Part shown: positions 1 to 9,348 of the stretch, piece by piece
Position numbering within the stretch: position 1 is the first letter of the stretch
Layout: each line of letters begins with the position of its first letter
Origin: Methylophaga sp. UBA2689
GTDB taxonomy: Bacteria; Pseudomonadota; Gammaproteobacteria; Nitrosococcales; Methylophagaceae
Reading direction: 5' to 3'
NCBI GenBank assembly: GCA_002354555.1
Contig: DELT01000056.1
Span: forward strand, 24,641 to 85,908
Length of the DNA: 61,268 nucleotides
Notes under the pieces: model-generated
Seen by the model: the letters and a program-made list of their open reading frames with translations, nothing else
Told to the model about the DNA's origin: nothing
Databases searched by the model: none
Position numbers and translations under genes: made by a program

Positions 1-2664
1 CACACGCAACTGCGAAATATTGCTGCTGCCCCCGAAATGGTTATTCGTTATATGTACCCGATAGCAGGAAATGAACAGGCTATTGGTCTGAATTACCTTC
101 GGGAGCCCACACAAAAAGATGCGGCTGAACGTGCGAGACTAAATCGAAAACTGGTACTGGCTGGTCCTCTTGAGCTTAAACAGGGTGGGATCGGATTGAT
201 TGCTCGTATTCCTGTCTATCTTAACGATGAGAAAGGAGATGAATATTTTTGGGGCATTATTTCAGCCGTTATTGATGTTGAGGCGTTTTTTGAGGCCTCA
301 GGCCTTAAGGATAAGACGTTACCAATTGATATAGCCATTCGGGGGAAGGATGGTCTTGGTACCGCTGGCGAAGTATTTTTTGGTGACGCTTCCCTTTTTA
401 AAGAACCGGTCTTAACCATGCCGCTGACCTTACCGGACGGCTATTGGCTGCTGACAGGACAACCTGAAGGTGGCTGGAAAACCATTAATAATGATGTATG
501 GCAATCCAGAATTCTGGTGTTTGGTGTTGCATTGGCCATTTTTGCCTTGTTGACTGCTTTTGTTCGCTTCATGTTTACAGCTTCTCTGGCCAATCTGAAG
601 TTTCGTCAGGTAATAGACTCATCTCCCATCCCCTACATTATGGTGGCAATGGATCGGAAAGTAAGTTTTATTAACCCCGCTTTTACCGAACTCTATGGCT
701 ATAGCACTGCCGATCTGCCTACTCTTGCTATTTGGTGGAATAAAACCGATATCAATCAGGAATATTTGAGAAAAATAAATGCCTGGTGTGATTCGACCAT
801 TGATGCCGAGGAGTTACCTGAGCACTCTGTTGAGATCAAAGTTCACTGTAAAGATGGCACACCGCGCGATGTATTGCTTTCAGTCTCACCGCTGGATGAT
901 GCTGTGAACAGAGAGCTGTTACTGGTGGTTTATGACTTAACCAGCCGTAAACTGGCAGAACAGAAAATTCACTTTTCTGAGCAGATTTTCAGTCAGGCAC
1001 ATGAGGGAATAGTGGTAACCGATACCCAGGGACGTATTTTGGAAGTTAACCCGGCTTTTACTGAAATTACCGGCTTCACCGCTCAGGATGCGTTGCAAAA
1101 TACACCGGCCATAATGAAATCAGGCAAACATGATGATGTTTTCTTTGAGGAAATGTGGCGGAAGCTGGAAAATCACGGACATTGGCAAGGTGAAATATGG
1201 AATCGGCATAAAGATGGACATTTGTATGCATTGCAACTGACCATCACGGCGATGACTAATCCCCAAGGCCTCAAGCAATATTACGCAGGCTTGTTTTCCG
1301 ATATTACCCAATCAAAAACGCAGCAGGAAAAGCTCGAACTGATGGCACATTACGATGTGCTGACTCACTTGCCAAACCGGGTGTTATTTGCTGACAGATT
1401 CAGTCAGGCTGTGTCTCACAGTCAGCGTTTAGGTACCTGGTTAGGGATTTGTTTTCTGGATTTGGATGATTTCAAACCGGTCAATGATACCTATGGCCAC
1501 AATGTGGGTGATTTATTGCTGATTGAAGTGGCTGACCGGCTACGTGCCAGCGTCAGGGAGGAAGATACTATTTCCCGCTTCGGTGGTGACGAGTTTGCTA
1601 TTTTATTTCGTGATATCAATTCCTATGAGCAGTGTGAGCAGCTGCTCATCAGATTGCATCAGACCCTTGCAGAGCCTTATTGGATAGATAACCGAAGCAT
1701 TACGATCAGTGCCTCCAGTGGTATCGCCCTGTATCCAATGGACAATGTGGATTTGGATACCTTGCTGCGTCATGCTGATCAGGCAATGTATCAAGCCAAG
1801 ATCACTGGGCGCAATACTTCCAGAATGTTCAATCCTGAACTAAACCAGCAGGTTATCCAAAAGCATCATGTAGTACAGCGGTTACGTGAGGCGTTGTTAA
1901 ACGATGAATTTGTCTTGCATTATCAACCGGAAATAAATATGCGAACCGGCGAAATAATTGCAGTAGAGGCTTTGATTCGCTGGCAGCACCCGGAGCGTGG
2001 ATTGTTGTTCCCTGGCGACTTTTTATCAGATATGGAAGGCTCTGAGCTGGAGTTTGAGCTGGGCCTGTGGGTTATCAATTCCGCTCTGCAACAACTTCAG
2101 TACTGGCAGCAGGCCGGTTTGGATATTGTGGTAAGTGTCAATATTGCAGCAAATCATCTACATGCCAATAACTTTATTCAATCTTTACAACAGATTTTAA
2201 ATCGTTATCACGATATTCGGCCGGCATCGTTGCAACTGGAAATCCTCGAGAGCAGTGCATTGGGTGATGTGCCCACACTCAGTCGCATTATTGATGATTG
2301 TCGTCATCGAGTAGGTGTTTTGATTGCACTTGATGATTTTGGTACCGGCTATTCCTCGCTAACCCATCTGCGACATTTGGCGGCTAACTCGGTGAAAATT
2401 GACCAGAGTTTTGTACGGGATATGCTGGAAGATGACAGTGATTACAATATTGTTGATGGTGTCATTAGTCTGGCCAAGGCATTTAATCGGCAAGTGATTG
2501 CTGAGGGGGTCGAGACCGTCGAACATGGTTTGATGCTGTTATCGATGGGCTGTGATCTTGCGCAGGGTTATCAGATTGCCCGTCCTATGCCGGCTGAACA
2601 TATTTTGAACTGGTGTCATGAGTATCAATTGCAGGAGGAATGGAAAGCGTTTCACCAAAAATAA
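1..2664 (+). CDS. CHASE-PAS-PAS-GGDEF-EAL c-di-GMP signalling protein, 5' end outside window
   Basis: A membrane-bound enzyme predicted to make and/or break cyclic di-GMP. The reading frame is open from base 1, and residues before the first ATG (base 37) already fit a CHASE sensor domain (RNIAAAPEMVIRY), so the true start lies upstream. In the visible 887 residues: periplasmic CHASE to about 165, a membrane helix near 175-195, two PAS domains to about 445, then GGDEF and EAL. The cyclase motif GGDEF is intact (about residue 528) and is preceded five residues earlier by RxxD (REED), the product-inhibition site. The phosphodiesterase motif EAL (about 656) and DDFGTGYSS are also intact, so both activities are possible. 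The external CHASE ligand cannot be named. It is one of five c-di-GMP proteins in the window. Confidence 0.93.
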   Translation, partial: HTQLRNIAAAPEMVIRYMYPIAGNEQAIGLNYLREPTQKDAAERARLNRKLVLAGPLELKQGGIGLIARIPVYLNDEKGDEYFWGIISAVIDVEAFFEASGLKDKTLPIDIAIRGKDGLGTAGEVFFGDASLFKEPVLTMPLTLPDGYWLLTGQPEGGWKTINNDVWQSRILVFGVALAIFALLTAFVRFMFTASLANLKFRQVIDSSPIPYIMVAMDRKVSFINPAFTELYGYSTADLPTLAIWWNKTDINQEYLRKINAWCDSTIDAEELPEHSVEIKVHCKDGTPRDVLLSVSPLDDAVNRELLLVVYDLTSRKLAEQKIHFSEQIFSQAHEGIVVTDTQGRILEVNPAFTEITGFTAQDALQNTPAIMKSGKHDDVFFEEMWRKLENHGHWQGEIWNRHKDGHLYALQLTITAMTNPQGLKQYYAGLFSDITQSKTQQEKLELMAHYDVLTHLPNRVLFADRFSQAVSHSQRLGTWLGICFLDLDDFKPVNDTYGHNVGDLLLIEVADRLRASVREEDTISRFGGDEFAILFRDINSYEQCEQLLIRLHQTLAEPYWIDNRSITISASSGIALYPMDNVDLDTLLRHADQAMYQAKITGRNTSRMFNPELNQQVIQKHHVVQRLREALLNDEFVLHYQPEINMRTGEIIAVEALIRWQHPERGLLFPGDFLSDMEGSELEFELGLWVINSALQQLQYWQQAGLDIVVSVNIAANHLHANNFIQSLQQILNRYHDIRPASLQLEILESSALGDVPTLSRIIDDCRHRVGVLIALDDFGTGYSSLTHLRHLAANSVKIDQSFVRDMLEDDSDYNIVDGVISLAKAFNRQVIAEGVETVEHGLMLLSMGCDLAQGYQIARPMPAEHILNWCHEYQLQEEWKAFHQK

Positions 2665-2803
2665 CGTGTTAAAGAGATACAGCACACATTTTATTTTCAC
2701 ATTGCGTTCACAATCCACACTTTATGTAGGGTTTTTATTTTATAATGAATTTATAATTTAAATTTGATGCTTATTTAAATGACATTGACCTTAAGGGATA
2801 AAA

Positions 2804-3664
2804 GTGGAAGCTAAAGAGATAAATCAGGATGGTTTGCAAGGCATTGATTTTAATATTCCGGCAAAACCGGAAATTTTGCTTGAACTGGAGTTGGAGCAAT
2901 GCAAAAAGTACCCTTCCATGAGTGGCATTGCGGAAGTGATTGTAAAAGACGTTGCGTTGGCTGGGAGTGTTATAAAGATCGTCAATTCCGCCGCCTATGG
3001 TCAAAAGCGTCATATCAGTAATATCAAAACCGCAGTCAATATGTTGGGTATTGATTCAATTTTGCGGCTGGTCAGTTTCTTTCAATTACGAAAGGTTTTA
3101 ACCGCAAAAGCTTCCATTTCTCTGGAGAAATTCTGGGACACCAGTATGCAAACAGCCAATATGATGGCTATTACGCATTCCTACTTCAATAAAACTGAGC
3201 ATTGCAGCCGTGAAGATGCCTACTCGTTTGGTTTATTCAGGGATTGTGGCATCCCGCTAATGGCTATCAAGTATGACAACTACAAAACGGTGTTAATGGA
3301 GGCTAACAGCTCCCCACAACGCAAATTTACCGATATTGAGGAAAGCTACTTTCCCACCAACCATGCCATTGTCGGATATTTCATTGCCAACACATGGCAA
3401 CTACCTAAATTTCTTCCTGAGCTGATTTTGCGCCACCATGAGCAAAACTTTACCCATGATAAAGACGTGACTTATGCACAAAAGGCATTATATGCATTGA
3501 GTAAGATTGCCAGTAATGCTCTTAGTAAACATAAGTACAATCATGATGACTGTGAATGGCTTTTGGGAAAAGAGGCGGCACTTGGCTTTTTCCAAATGAG
3601 TGACCTGGATTATCAGGAATTAGAAGCGGATCTGATTGATGCCTATTGTGTCCTTTATGGGTAA
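2804..3664 (+). CDS. HDOD domain protein
   Basis: A stand-alone HDOD protein of 286 residues. HDOD domains are relatives of HD phosphohydrolases that usually lack the catalytic metal residues and act as signalling or scaffolding modules, often beside c-di-GMP proteins as here. The domain covers about residues 15-215, with the typical SxxIKIVNSAAYG-like and KTAVNMLG segments. The start is GTG, about 6 bases after AAGGG. It follows the upstream GGDEF-EAL gene by about 140 bases of AT-rich DNA that probably holds its own promoter. No output domain is fused. The family call is good; the role is unknown. Confidence 0.85.
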   Translation: MEAKEINQDGLQGIDFNIPAKPEILLELELEQCKKYPSMSGIAEVIVKDVALAGSVIKIVNSAAYGQKRHISNIKTAVNMLGIDSILRLVSFFQLRKVLTAKASISLEKFWDTSMQTANMMAITHSYFNKTEHCSREDAYSFGLFRDCGIPLMAIKYDNYKTVLMEANSSPQRKFTDIEESYFPTNHAIVGYFIANTWQLPKFLPELILRHHEQNFTHDKDVTYAQKALYALSKIASNALSKHKYNHDDCEWLLGKEAALGFFQMSDLDYQELEADLIDAYCVLYG

Positions 3665-3705
3665 CAGCCTATATAAATTCGTTTGAAAAATAATCAGGAT
3701 GAAAT

Positions 3706-4194
3706 ATGTCTCGAGATTTAACCAGATGGCTCTTGATTACATTGATGGTATTACCGGTTATCACTGCCTGTGCATCACGTACTCAGAGTAATTACTACCG
3801 AGATGAAATTGGCGAGATTATGGCGGTTGAAGATGTCTGGATCATCTCATCACGGATGGTCAGAATTGAAGGGCTCGGAGATAAACGTCCAGGTTGGGGC
3901 GCTGCAGTTGGTGCAACAGTTGCCGGAGCTTCAGCTTACGGAATTACCCAGGCGGATAATCCTGCAGGAGTTGCCATTACGATTGTGGCGCTGGTGGGCG
4001 GAGCATTGGCTGGACAGTTCTTTGATGAAAAGATTAAGTCTGAGCTGGGGGTTGAATACATTCTGGATAAACCCGCGGGCAACAAAATAGCAATTGTTCA
4101 GGCGGTCGAAAGTGCTGAAGAAATGTTACCCGCTAGAACTCCGGCCTTATTGATACGTGGGAAAAGTGGTTACTATCGCGTTATTCCCCAGTAA
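3706..4194 (+). CDS. SlyB/glycine-zipper outer-membrane lipoprotein
   Basis: A 162-residue lipoprotein. The N-terminal signal ends in a lipobox before Cys22 (VITACAS). The central section (about 65-110) is rich in Gly and Ala with GxxxG spacing (AAVGATVAGAS, VGGALAGQFF), the glycine-zipper hairpin of the SlyB/PcP family, which sits in the outer membrane. The C-terminal 40 residues form a small beta-like segment also typical of SlyB. An AGGAT-like ribosome binding site precedes the ATG. It lies 41 bases after the HDOD gene and may be cotranscribed. SlyB relatives stabilise the outer membrane under cation stress; whether this one does is inference. Confidence 0.75.
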   Translation: MSRDLTRWLLITLMVLPVITACASRTQSNYYRDEIGEIMAVEDVWIISSRMVRIEGLGDKRPGWGAAVGATVAGASAYGITQADNPAGVAITIVALVGGALAGQFFDEKIKSELGVEYILDKPAGNKIAIVQAVESAEEMLPARTPALLIRGKSGYYRVIPQ

Positions 4195-4253
4195 TTCTTT
4201 TTTTCAACTAACTTTAAACCGTTTAACTCTGATGTTTGAAACGGAAGATTTTT

Positions 4254-5564
4254 ATGCCAGACCAAAGTTTTATCATTCAATCGAGAAAACAATGGAGCTC
4301 TGAACCGGCCTTTATAGCATCGATGGCAGCAGCAGCTGTTGGGCTAGGTAATCTGTGGCGGTTTCCTTATATTGTGGGCGAAAATGGTGGTGGCGTCTTT
4401 GTCATCGCTTATTTACTGGCCTTATTTATCGTTGTGTTACCCATTATGATGCTTGAAGTAGCAGCCGGACGTCTTACCCATGGGAATACCGTTGCCACAT
4501 TCAGACAAGTCAATCGTCTGGGAAGCTATTACGGCTGGTTGGTTGTGACCATTACTATTGCGATTACCAGTTATTATTTAGTTATTACCGGTTGGACCCT
4601 GGGCTATGCCATTGATGCCAGCCGGGGTGAGTTAAGAGTATTTGATCAGTTTACCGAGGGGTATAACAGCTTCTGGTATTTTCTGGTCATTATCGGGTTG
4701 GCCTCTATCGTCCTGATTAACGGTTTGAAATCAATTGAGCGATTATCAAAACTTCTGATGCCGTTGCTTTTGACGGTAATGATCTTTTTGGTAGTGATGG
4801 CCAGTAAAACCTCTGGCTGGGAACAGACCATTAATTTTTTCTTCAAGTTTGACTGGTCTAAAATGACCAGCGGCGAATTATGGGTTTTTGCCTTCGGCCA
4901 GGCTTTTTATACGCTGGCAATTGGCCAAGGCTATCTAATCACCTACGGAAGTTACATTCCGCGAAAAACCAACCTTCCCAGAGCGTGCATTATCGTCGCG
5001 GTATTTCAGACCTCAATTGCCTTGCTTGCCGCATGGATGATCTTTCCATTTGTGTTCAGTCAGGGCTTGTCTCCAGAAGAAGGTACCCAATTGGCTTTTG
5101 CAACAATGCCTAAAGTGTTTGCAGAAATGTCAGCGGGATGGTTCATTGGCATTGTTTTTTTTGTCTTGTTTTTTGCCGCTGCCTTCACCTCCACGCTGGC
5201 AGGATTAAAGGTCGTCGTATCAGCTTTTGCCGAGGAGTTCGGCATCACTAATTTTAAAGCGGTTATGCTGGTGGCGTTGGTTATGTTGATTTTTGGCTCG
5301 GCCTCCGCTCTGAGTTTTACCCCAATGAATTTACAGATAGCGGGTGAACCGGTGCTCGACATGGTCGATAGGATTGCCGGGGGCAATATTATTATCCTGT
5401 CTGGCATCATCGGCGCTGCATTGTTTTGCTGGTTCATACCTCCGGCCAAAATTCATTCGGTTTTGGGGACGTATTCACATTGGTGGGAATGGCGAATATA
5501 TCTGGTTGGCCGTTTCCTGCCGATATTCATGTTAATCACTATTCTCATGAAGTATTTCAGTTGA
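4254..5564 (+). CDS. Neurotransmitter:sodium symporter (NSS/SLC6) family transporter
   Basis: A sodium-coupled amino-acid-type transporter of the LeuT/MhsT fold, about 436 residues and some 11 membrane helices. Helix 1 carries the family signature for sodium and substrate binding (AAAAVGLGNLWRFPY, then NGGGVF). The ATG at 4254 has GGAAGA about 6 bases upstream and was chosen over an in-frame TTG at 4236. Members of this size are usually amino-acid importers; the substrate cannot be read from sequence. It stands alone between a lipoprotein gene and the phospholipase D gene, with no partner subunit, as expected for a single-polypeptide symporter. Confidence 0.9.
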   Translation: MPDQSFIIQSRKQWSSEPAFIASMAAAAVGLGNLWRFPYIVGENGGGVFVIAYLLALFIVVLPIMMLEVAAGRLTHGNTVATFRQVNRLGSYYGWLVVTITIAITSYYLVITGWTLGYAIDASRGELRVFDQFTEGYNSFWYFLVIIGLASIVLINGLKSIERLSKLLMPLLLTVMIFLVVMASKTSGWEQTINFFFKFDWSKMTSGELWVFAFGQAFYTLAIGQGYLITYGSYIPRKTNLPRACIIVAVFQTSIALLAAWMIFPFVFSQGLSPEEGTQLAFATMPKVFAEMSAGWFIGIVFFVLFFAAAFTSTLAGLKVVVSAFAEEFGITNFKAVMLVALVMLIFGSASALSFTPMNLQIAGEPVLDMVDRIAGGNIIILSGIIGAALFCWFIPPAKIHSVLGTYSHWWEWRIYLVGRFLPIFMLITILMKYFS

Positions 5565-5692
5565 TCTTTGAACAGATTATTGATGAATCAGATGTGATAA
5601 CCACTTTTGGGTTAACCTGAGTAAATTTGTTTCAAGCATTGCTGTGCTAGGCTTGACGGGTAATTAATCATTGCAGGGAGCTCATTCTGAAT

Positions 5693-7810
5693 ATGCATGA
5701 TAAAAAAATTATCCGTCCGGAAGAAAACTGTTGGCGTTATGTTCAGGCTGACAGAGCCTCCTTGTTGGTGGATGGAGAAAACTACTTTCGTACCCTGCAT
5801 ACTGCAATTTCACAAGCACAATCTGCCGTTTATATTCTTGCCTGGGATATTGATAGCCGACTGAGACTGGTGCGAGGGGAAACCCATACGGATTTGCCTG
5901 CGGAATTAGGAGAGTTGATTAATGCCGTTCTCAAGCAGAAGCCGGAGCTAAATATTTATATCCTCAACTGGGACTGGGCAATGCTCTATACGCTGGAGCG
6001 GGAATGGCTACCCCTGTTTCGCCCCGGTTGGAAAAAGCAGCCCCGATTACATTATCAGCTTGATGGTGAGTGCCCATTTGGTAGTTCTCAGCACCAGAAA
6101 GTGGTTGTTATCGATGATAAAATCGCTTTCTGTGGAGGTATTGATCCGGGTAAACATCGCTGGGACAGCAGTGAACATGCACCGGACGATCAGCGTCGTA
6201 TTGATCCGGATAATGAGCTCTATCCCCCTTTTCATGATATGCAGATGATGGTTGATGGAGAAGCGGCAAAGAGCCTGGCAGAATTGGCGCGGCAACGTTG
6301 GCAAAAAGCAACGGGTCAGCATCTCGATCCCCCCTCCCCAAACCAGGATGATATTTGGCCTGACGATATCAACGTTGATTTTCGACAGGTCAATATTGCT
6401 ATTGCCCGAACCCAGCCGGAATTTAAGGGGAACAGGGAGATTACCGAAGTTGAAATACTTTACCTGGATGCCATTGCGGCGGCCCAAAAACTTATCTACA
6501 TAGAAAATCAGTATTTTACCTCCTGGAAATTGGCGGAGGTTTTAGCCCAGCGACTTACGGAGCAAGATGGTCCGGAGGTCGTTATTATCTGTCCCAGAAT
6601 GACCGGTGGCTGGCTTGAACAACACACAATGGACGTGTTGCGTTCAAGAGTAAGCCGAAAGCTGTGTGATGCCGATAAATATGACCGTTTGCGGATCTGT
6701 TACCCGCATTACGAGGCATTAGGCGATACTTACATCAGCCTGCACAGCAAGATGATGATTGTTGATGATGTGTTTTTGCGAGTGGGCTCAGCAAATTTAA
6801 GTAATCGCTCCATGGGGCTTGATAGTGAATGTGATTTGGCGATTGAAGCAGAAAATGCAGAACAGTCTGATGCGATAAAAGCTTTTCGCCAGCGATTGCT
6901 GAGTGAGCATCTTGATGTTTCAGCGAATGAACTTGAGGAAATGCTAGCAGAGCATGATTCGCTGATCTCGTTAATTAATTCTCGTGAACAGTTTCCACGA
7001 ACCTTGAGAAGGTTGGATTGTGAAATTGACGAAAGCATCGATGAATTAACCCCCACAGCTGATTATATCGATCCTGAACGCCCGGTAGACTCGGTTGAAA
7101 TGAGCCGGAAGCTGGTACCAATTGACGAGCCAAAATCACCTAAAAAACAGATCATTATCGCCGCATTAGTATTATTGGCCGTCATTGCAATGACGGCTTT
7201 ATGGAAATGGACACCACTAAATGACTGGTTAACGGCTGAAAATCTTCAACAATTGATCGAGACCCTCAACGACTATCCTTTTACCCCCCTTATTGTTATC
7301 ACCGGTTTTGCTATTGCAGGCCTATTCGCAGTGCCGCTGACCTTACTGGTCGTCGCCGTTGCGATAAGTTTTGGTGCCTGGCCGGGAAGTATCTACGCTA
7401 TTCTGGGGTCAATGCTAAGTGCGATTTTGGGATATATCGTTGGCGAGTGGCTGGGTCGGAGAAGTGTGTCGCAAATGGCCGGATCAAAATTAAACCGACT
7501 GTCCAAACGCTTGGCCAATCATGGTGTGATGGCTGTTATTACGGTTCGGATTATTCCCGTCGCGCCCTTTGTGTTGATAAATCTGGTCGCAGGTGCTTCC
7601 CATATCAAATTAAGAGACTTTATCTGGGGAACGCTGCTAGGGATGTTGCCGGGGATTTTAGCAATAACCGTTTTTGCGAATTCGCTGTTAAGAGTCGTTC
7701 AACAGCCTGAACCATTAGAAATTACTATTTTTGTATTGGTGGTTTTAGGGATTGGTAGCTTGATGTACGGTGTCAAAAGATGGCTGAACAGAATTTCGAC
7801 AGACACGTGA
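5693..7810 (+). CDS. Phospholipase D/cardiolipin-synthase-like protein fused to a VTT (DedA/TVP38) membrane domain
   Basis: A 705-residue two-part protein. Residues 1 to about 480 form a phospholipase D superfamily module with two HKD motifs: HQKVVVIDD near 140 and HSKMMIVDD near 350. This fold hydrolyses phospholipids or transfers phosphatidyl groups. After a charged linker there is a helix near 485-505 and then a VTT/SNARE-associated domain to the end, with the typical P-x-x-P-x-x-x-x-N core (IIPVAPFVLINLVAG) found in DedA and TVP38/TMEM64 proteins, which act as lipid scramblases or transporters. The fusion suggests that a lipid is made or cleaved and then moved across the same membrane. 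The next gene overlaps its 3' end. Confidence 0.9.
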   Translation: MHDKKIIRPEENCWRYVQADRASLLVDGENYFRTLHTAISQAQSAVYILAWDIDSRLRLVRGETHTDLPAELGELINAVLKQKPELNIYILNWDWAMLYTLEREWLPLFRPGWKKQPRLHYQLDGECPFGSSQHQKVVVIDDKIAFCGGIDPGKHRWDSSEHAPDDQRRIDPDNELYPPFHDMQMMVDGEAAKSLAELARQRWQKATGQHLDPPSPNQDDIWPDDINVDFRQVNIAIARTQPEFKGNREITEVEILYLDAIAAAQKLIYIENQYFTSWKLAEVLAQRLTEQDGPEVVIICPRMTGGWLEQHTMDVLRSRVSRKLCDADKYDRLRICYPHYEALGDTYISLHSKMMIVDDVFLRVGSANLSNRSMGLDSECDLAIEAENAEQSDAIKAFRQRLLSEHLDVSANELEEMLAEHDSLISLINSREQFPRTLRRLDCEIDESIDELTPTADYIDPERPVDSVEMSRKLVPIDEPKSPKKQIIIAALVLLAVIAMTALWKWTPLNDWLTAENLQQLIETLNDYPFTPLIVITGFAIAGLFAVPLTLLVVAVAISFGAWPGSIYAILGSMLSAILGYIVGEWLGRRSVSQMAGSKLNRLSKRLANHGVMAVITVRIIPVAPFVLINLVAGASHIKLRDFIWGTLLGMLPGILAITVFANSLLRVVQQPEPLEITIFVLVVLGIGSLMYGVKRWLNRISTDT

Positions 7811-8514
7811 CCCAAATAAAACAACCAATTACCCTCAAGATCGCTACTTATAATATTCATGCCTGCATAGGGGCGGATGGACAATTTGATCCTGCCCGTA
7901 TCGCTGCCGTTTTAAAAGAAATCGATGCCGATATTATTGCTTTACAGGAAGTAGAACACCATTCGATTGATGAGCTGGACTTACTGGAGTATCTGGCCTA
8001 TCAGACGGGGCATGAAGCTATTGCCGGTCCGACATTGTTTCGGGAAACCCGTCATTACGGTAATGCCCTGCTAACAAAATTACCATTAAAGTCATTCAAA
8101 CATATTGATTTAAGTGTTGCTGGTTTCGAGCCGCGAGGAGCTATCGAAGCTACTTTTGATGTCGCCGGCTATGAACTACAGGTGATTGCAACCCATTTAG
8201 GGTTGAAGTCGGCAGAGCGACGTTGGCAGGTGAAGCAGTTACTGGATGTTAAATCACAACAGGAAGCCGATATCAGCTGTTTACTGGGTGATGTAAATGA
8301 ATGGTTGTTATGGGGGCGTCCATTACGTTGGTTACATAGACACTTTAGCGCCCCACCACACTTAGCCACTTTTCCGGCACGCTGGCCAATTTTCGCTCTG
8401 GATAGAATCTGGATTGCTCCGCAACGCAGCAAAATTAAACTCTCAGTTCATAAATCTGTTTTAGCAAGACAGGCATCAGATCATTTGCCGCTGGTTGCCG
8501 AGATTGTTTTCTGA
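7780..8514 (+). CDS. Endonuclease/exonuclease/phosphatase (EEP) family protein, YbhP-like
   Basis: An EEP-fold metal-dependent phosphoesterase of up to 244 residues. Visible motifs are the N-terminal ATYNIHAC strand, ALQEVE with the metal-binding Glu, LLGDVNEW for the DxN catalytic pair, and the C-terminal SDHLPLVAE with the final Asp-His. The start at 7780 overlaps the phospholipase D gene by 31 bases. A GTG at 7807 overlapping its stop by 4 bases is an equally credible start. In E. coli the EEP gene ybhP lies beside the cardiolipin synthase gene clsB, so this coupling is an old one and points to phospholipid metabolism, not DNA repair. The exact substrate is unknown. Confidence 0.88.
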   Translation: MAEQNFDRHVTQIKQPITLKIATYNIHACIGADGQFDPARIAAVLKEIDADIIALQEVEHHSIDELDLLEYLAYQTGHEAIAGPTLFRETRHYGNALLTKLPLKSFKHIDLSVAGFEPRGAIEATFDVAGYELQVIATHLGLKSAERRWQVKQLLDVKSQQEADISCLLGDVNEWLLWGRPLRWLHRHFSAPPHLATFPARWPIFALDRIWIAPQRSKIKLSVHKSVLARQASDHLPLVAEIVF

Positions 8515-8604
8515 TCGCTATCAGGCACATTAAATAACCCGTCTTAGGCATTGCTCTGCAGCTAAATGTCGACTATCTTTGTTAAGATAACTTCAGAGGC
8601 ATGT

Positions 8605-9330
8605 ATGACCTATTGTGTAGCCATTACCTTAGATGCAGGATTAGTGCTGACATCCGATTCCCGAACCAATGCCGGAATCGATCAGGTGAGTACCTACAGT
8701 AAGATGACCCGGTTTGAGACCCATGCTGATCGATGTCTGGTATTAATGAGTGCAGGTAATCTGGCTACTACGCAATTTGTGGTTGAACAGATTCATCGCG
8801 ATATTCGCGAAACTCAGGCGCGTAATTTAAATACCTTAAGTTATCTTTCCGATACCGCCGATTACATTGGTGAAATCCTCAGTAGTCGAATCCGCCGTTA
8901 TTCTGAAAATGAAGCATCTGGCTTTGCCCCGGAAGCCACGTTATTGCTGGCGGGTCAGATTCAGGGGGGGCCTCCGCAGGCATTTATGATTTATCCGCAG
9001 GGTAATCACATTACCAGTTCCAAAGAAACGCCTTATCTGCAGATTGGCGAGAGCAAATATGGCAAGCCGGTATTGGATCGTTTTATCCGTCCGGATACTT
9101 CTTTACTGGATGCAGCCACCTGTTCACTGATCTCAATGGATTCGACCATGCAGAGTAATGTCAGTGTCGGCCCACCCATTGAAGTGCTGATGTACAAAAA
9201 AGACAGTTACAATGTTAGCAATCACTACCGGTTTGGAGTAGAACATCCATACCTTATTGAATTGAGGAAGGCGTGGGGTGATAAGCTTCGTCAGGCCTTT
9301 ACCGAGATGCCCAGGTTCAGTGAGCAGTAA
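8605..9330 (+). CDS. Anbu, proteasome-related peptidase
   Basis: A 241-residue member of the Ntn-hydrolase/proteasome beta family, matching the bacterial Anbu group. The ATG at 8605 was chosen because AGAGG lies 5 bases upstream and because the protein then begins Met-Thr-Tyr-Cys, placing Thr2 as the N-terminal nucleophile after Met removal; an earlier ATG at 8566 would bury it. The following LTSDSRTNAG matches the conserved strand of the fold. Anbu genes are typically found with circularly permuted ATP-grasp, alpha-E and transglutaminase or zinc-peptidase genes. Exactly these partners lie just downstream on the opposite strand, converging on this gene. The physiological substrate of Anbu is not established. 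Confidence 0.88.
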   Translation: MTYCVAITLDAGLVLTSDSRTNAGIDQVSTYSKMTRFETHADRCLVLMSAGNLATTQFVVEQIHRDIRETQARNLNTLSYLSDTADYIGEILSSRIRRYSENEASGFAPEATLLLAGQIQGGPPQAFMIYPQGNHITSSKETPYLQIGESKYGKPVLDRFIRPDTSLLDAATCSLISMDSTMQSNVSVGPPIEVLMYKKDSYNVSNHYRFGVEHPYLIELRKAWGDKLRQAFTEMPRFSEQ

Positions 9331-9348
9331 AAAATCAGTCGTTAAAGG

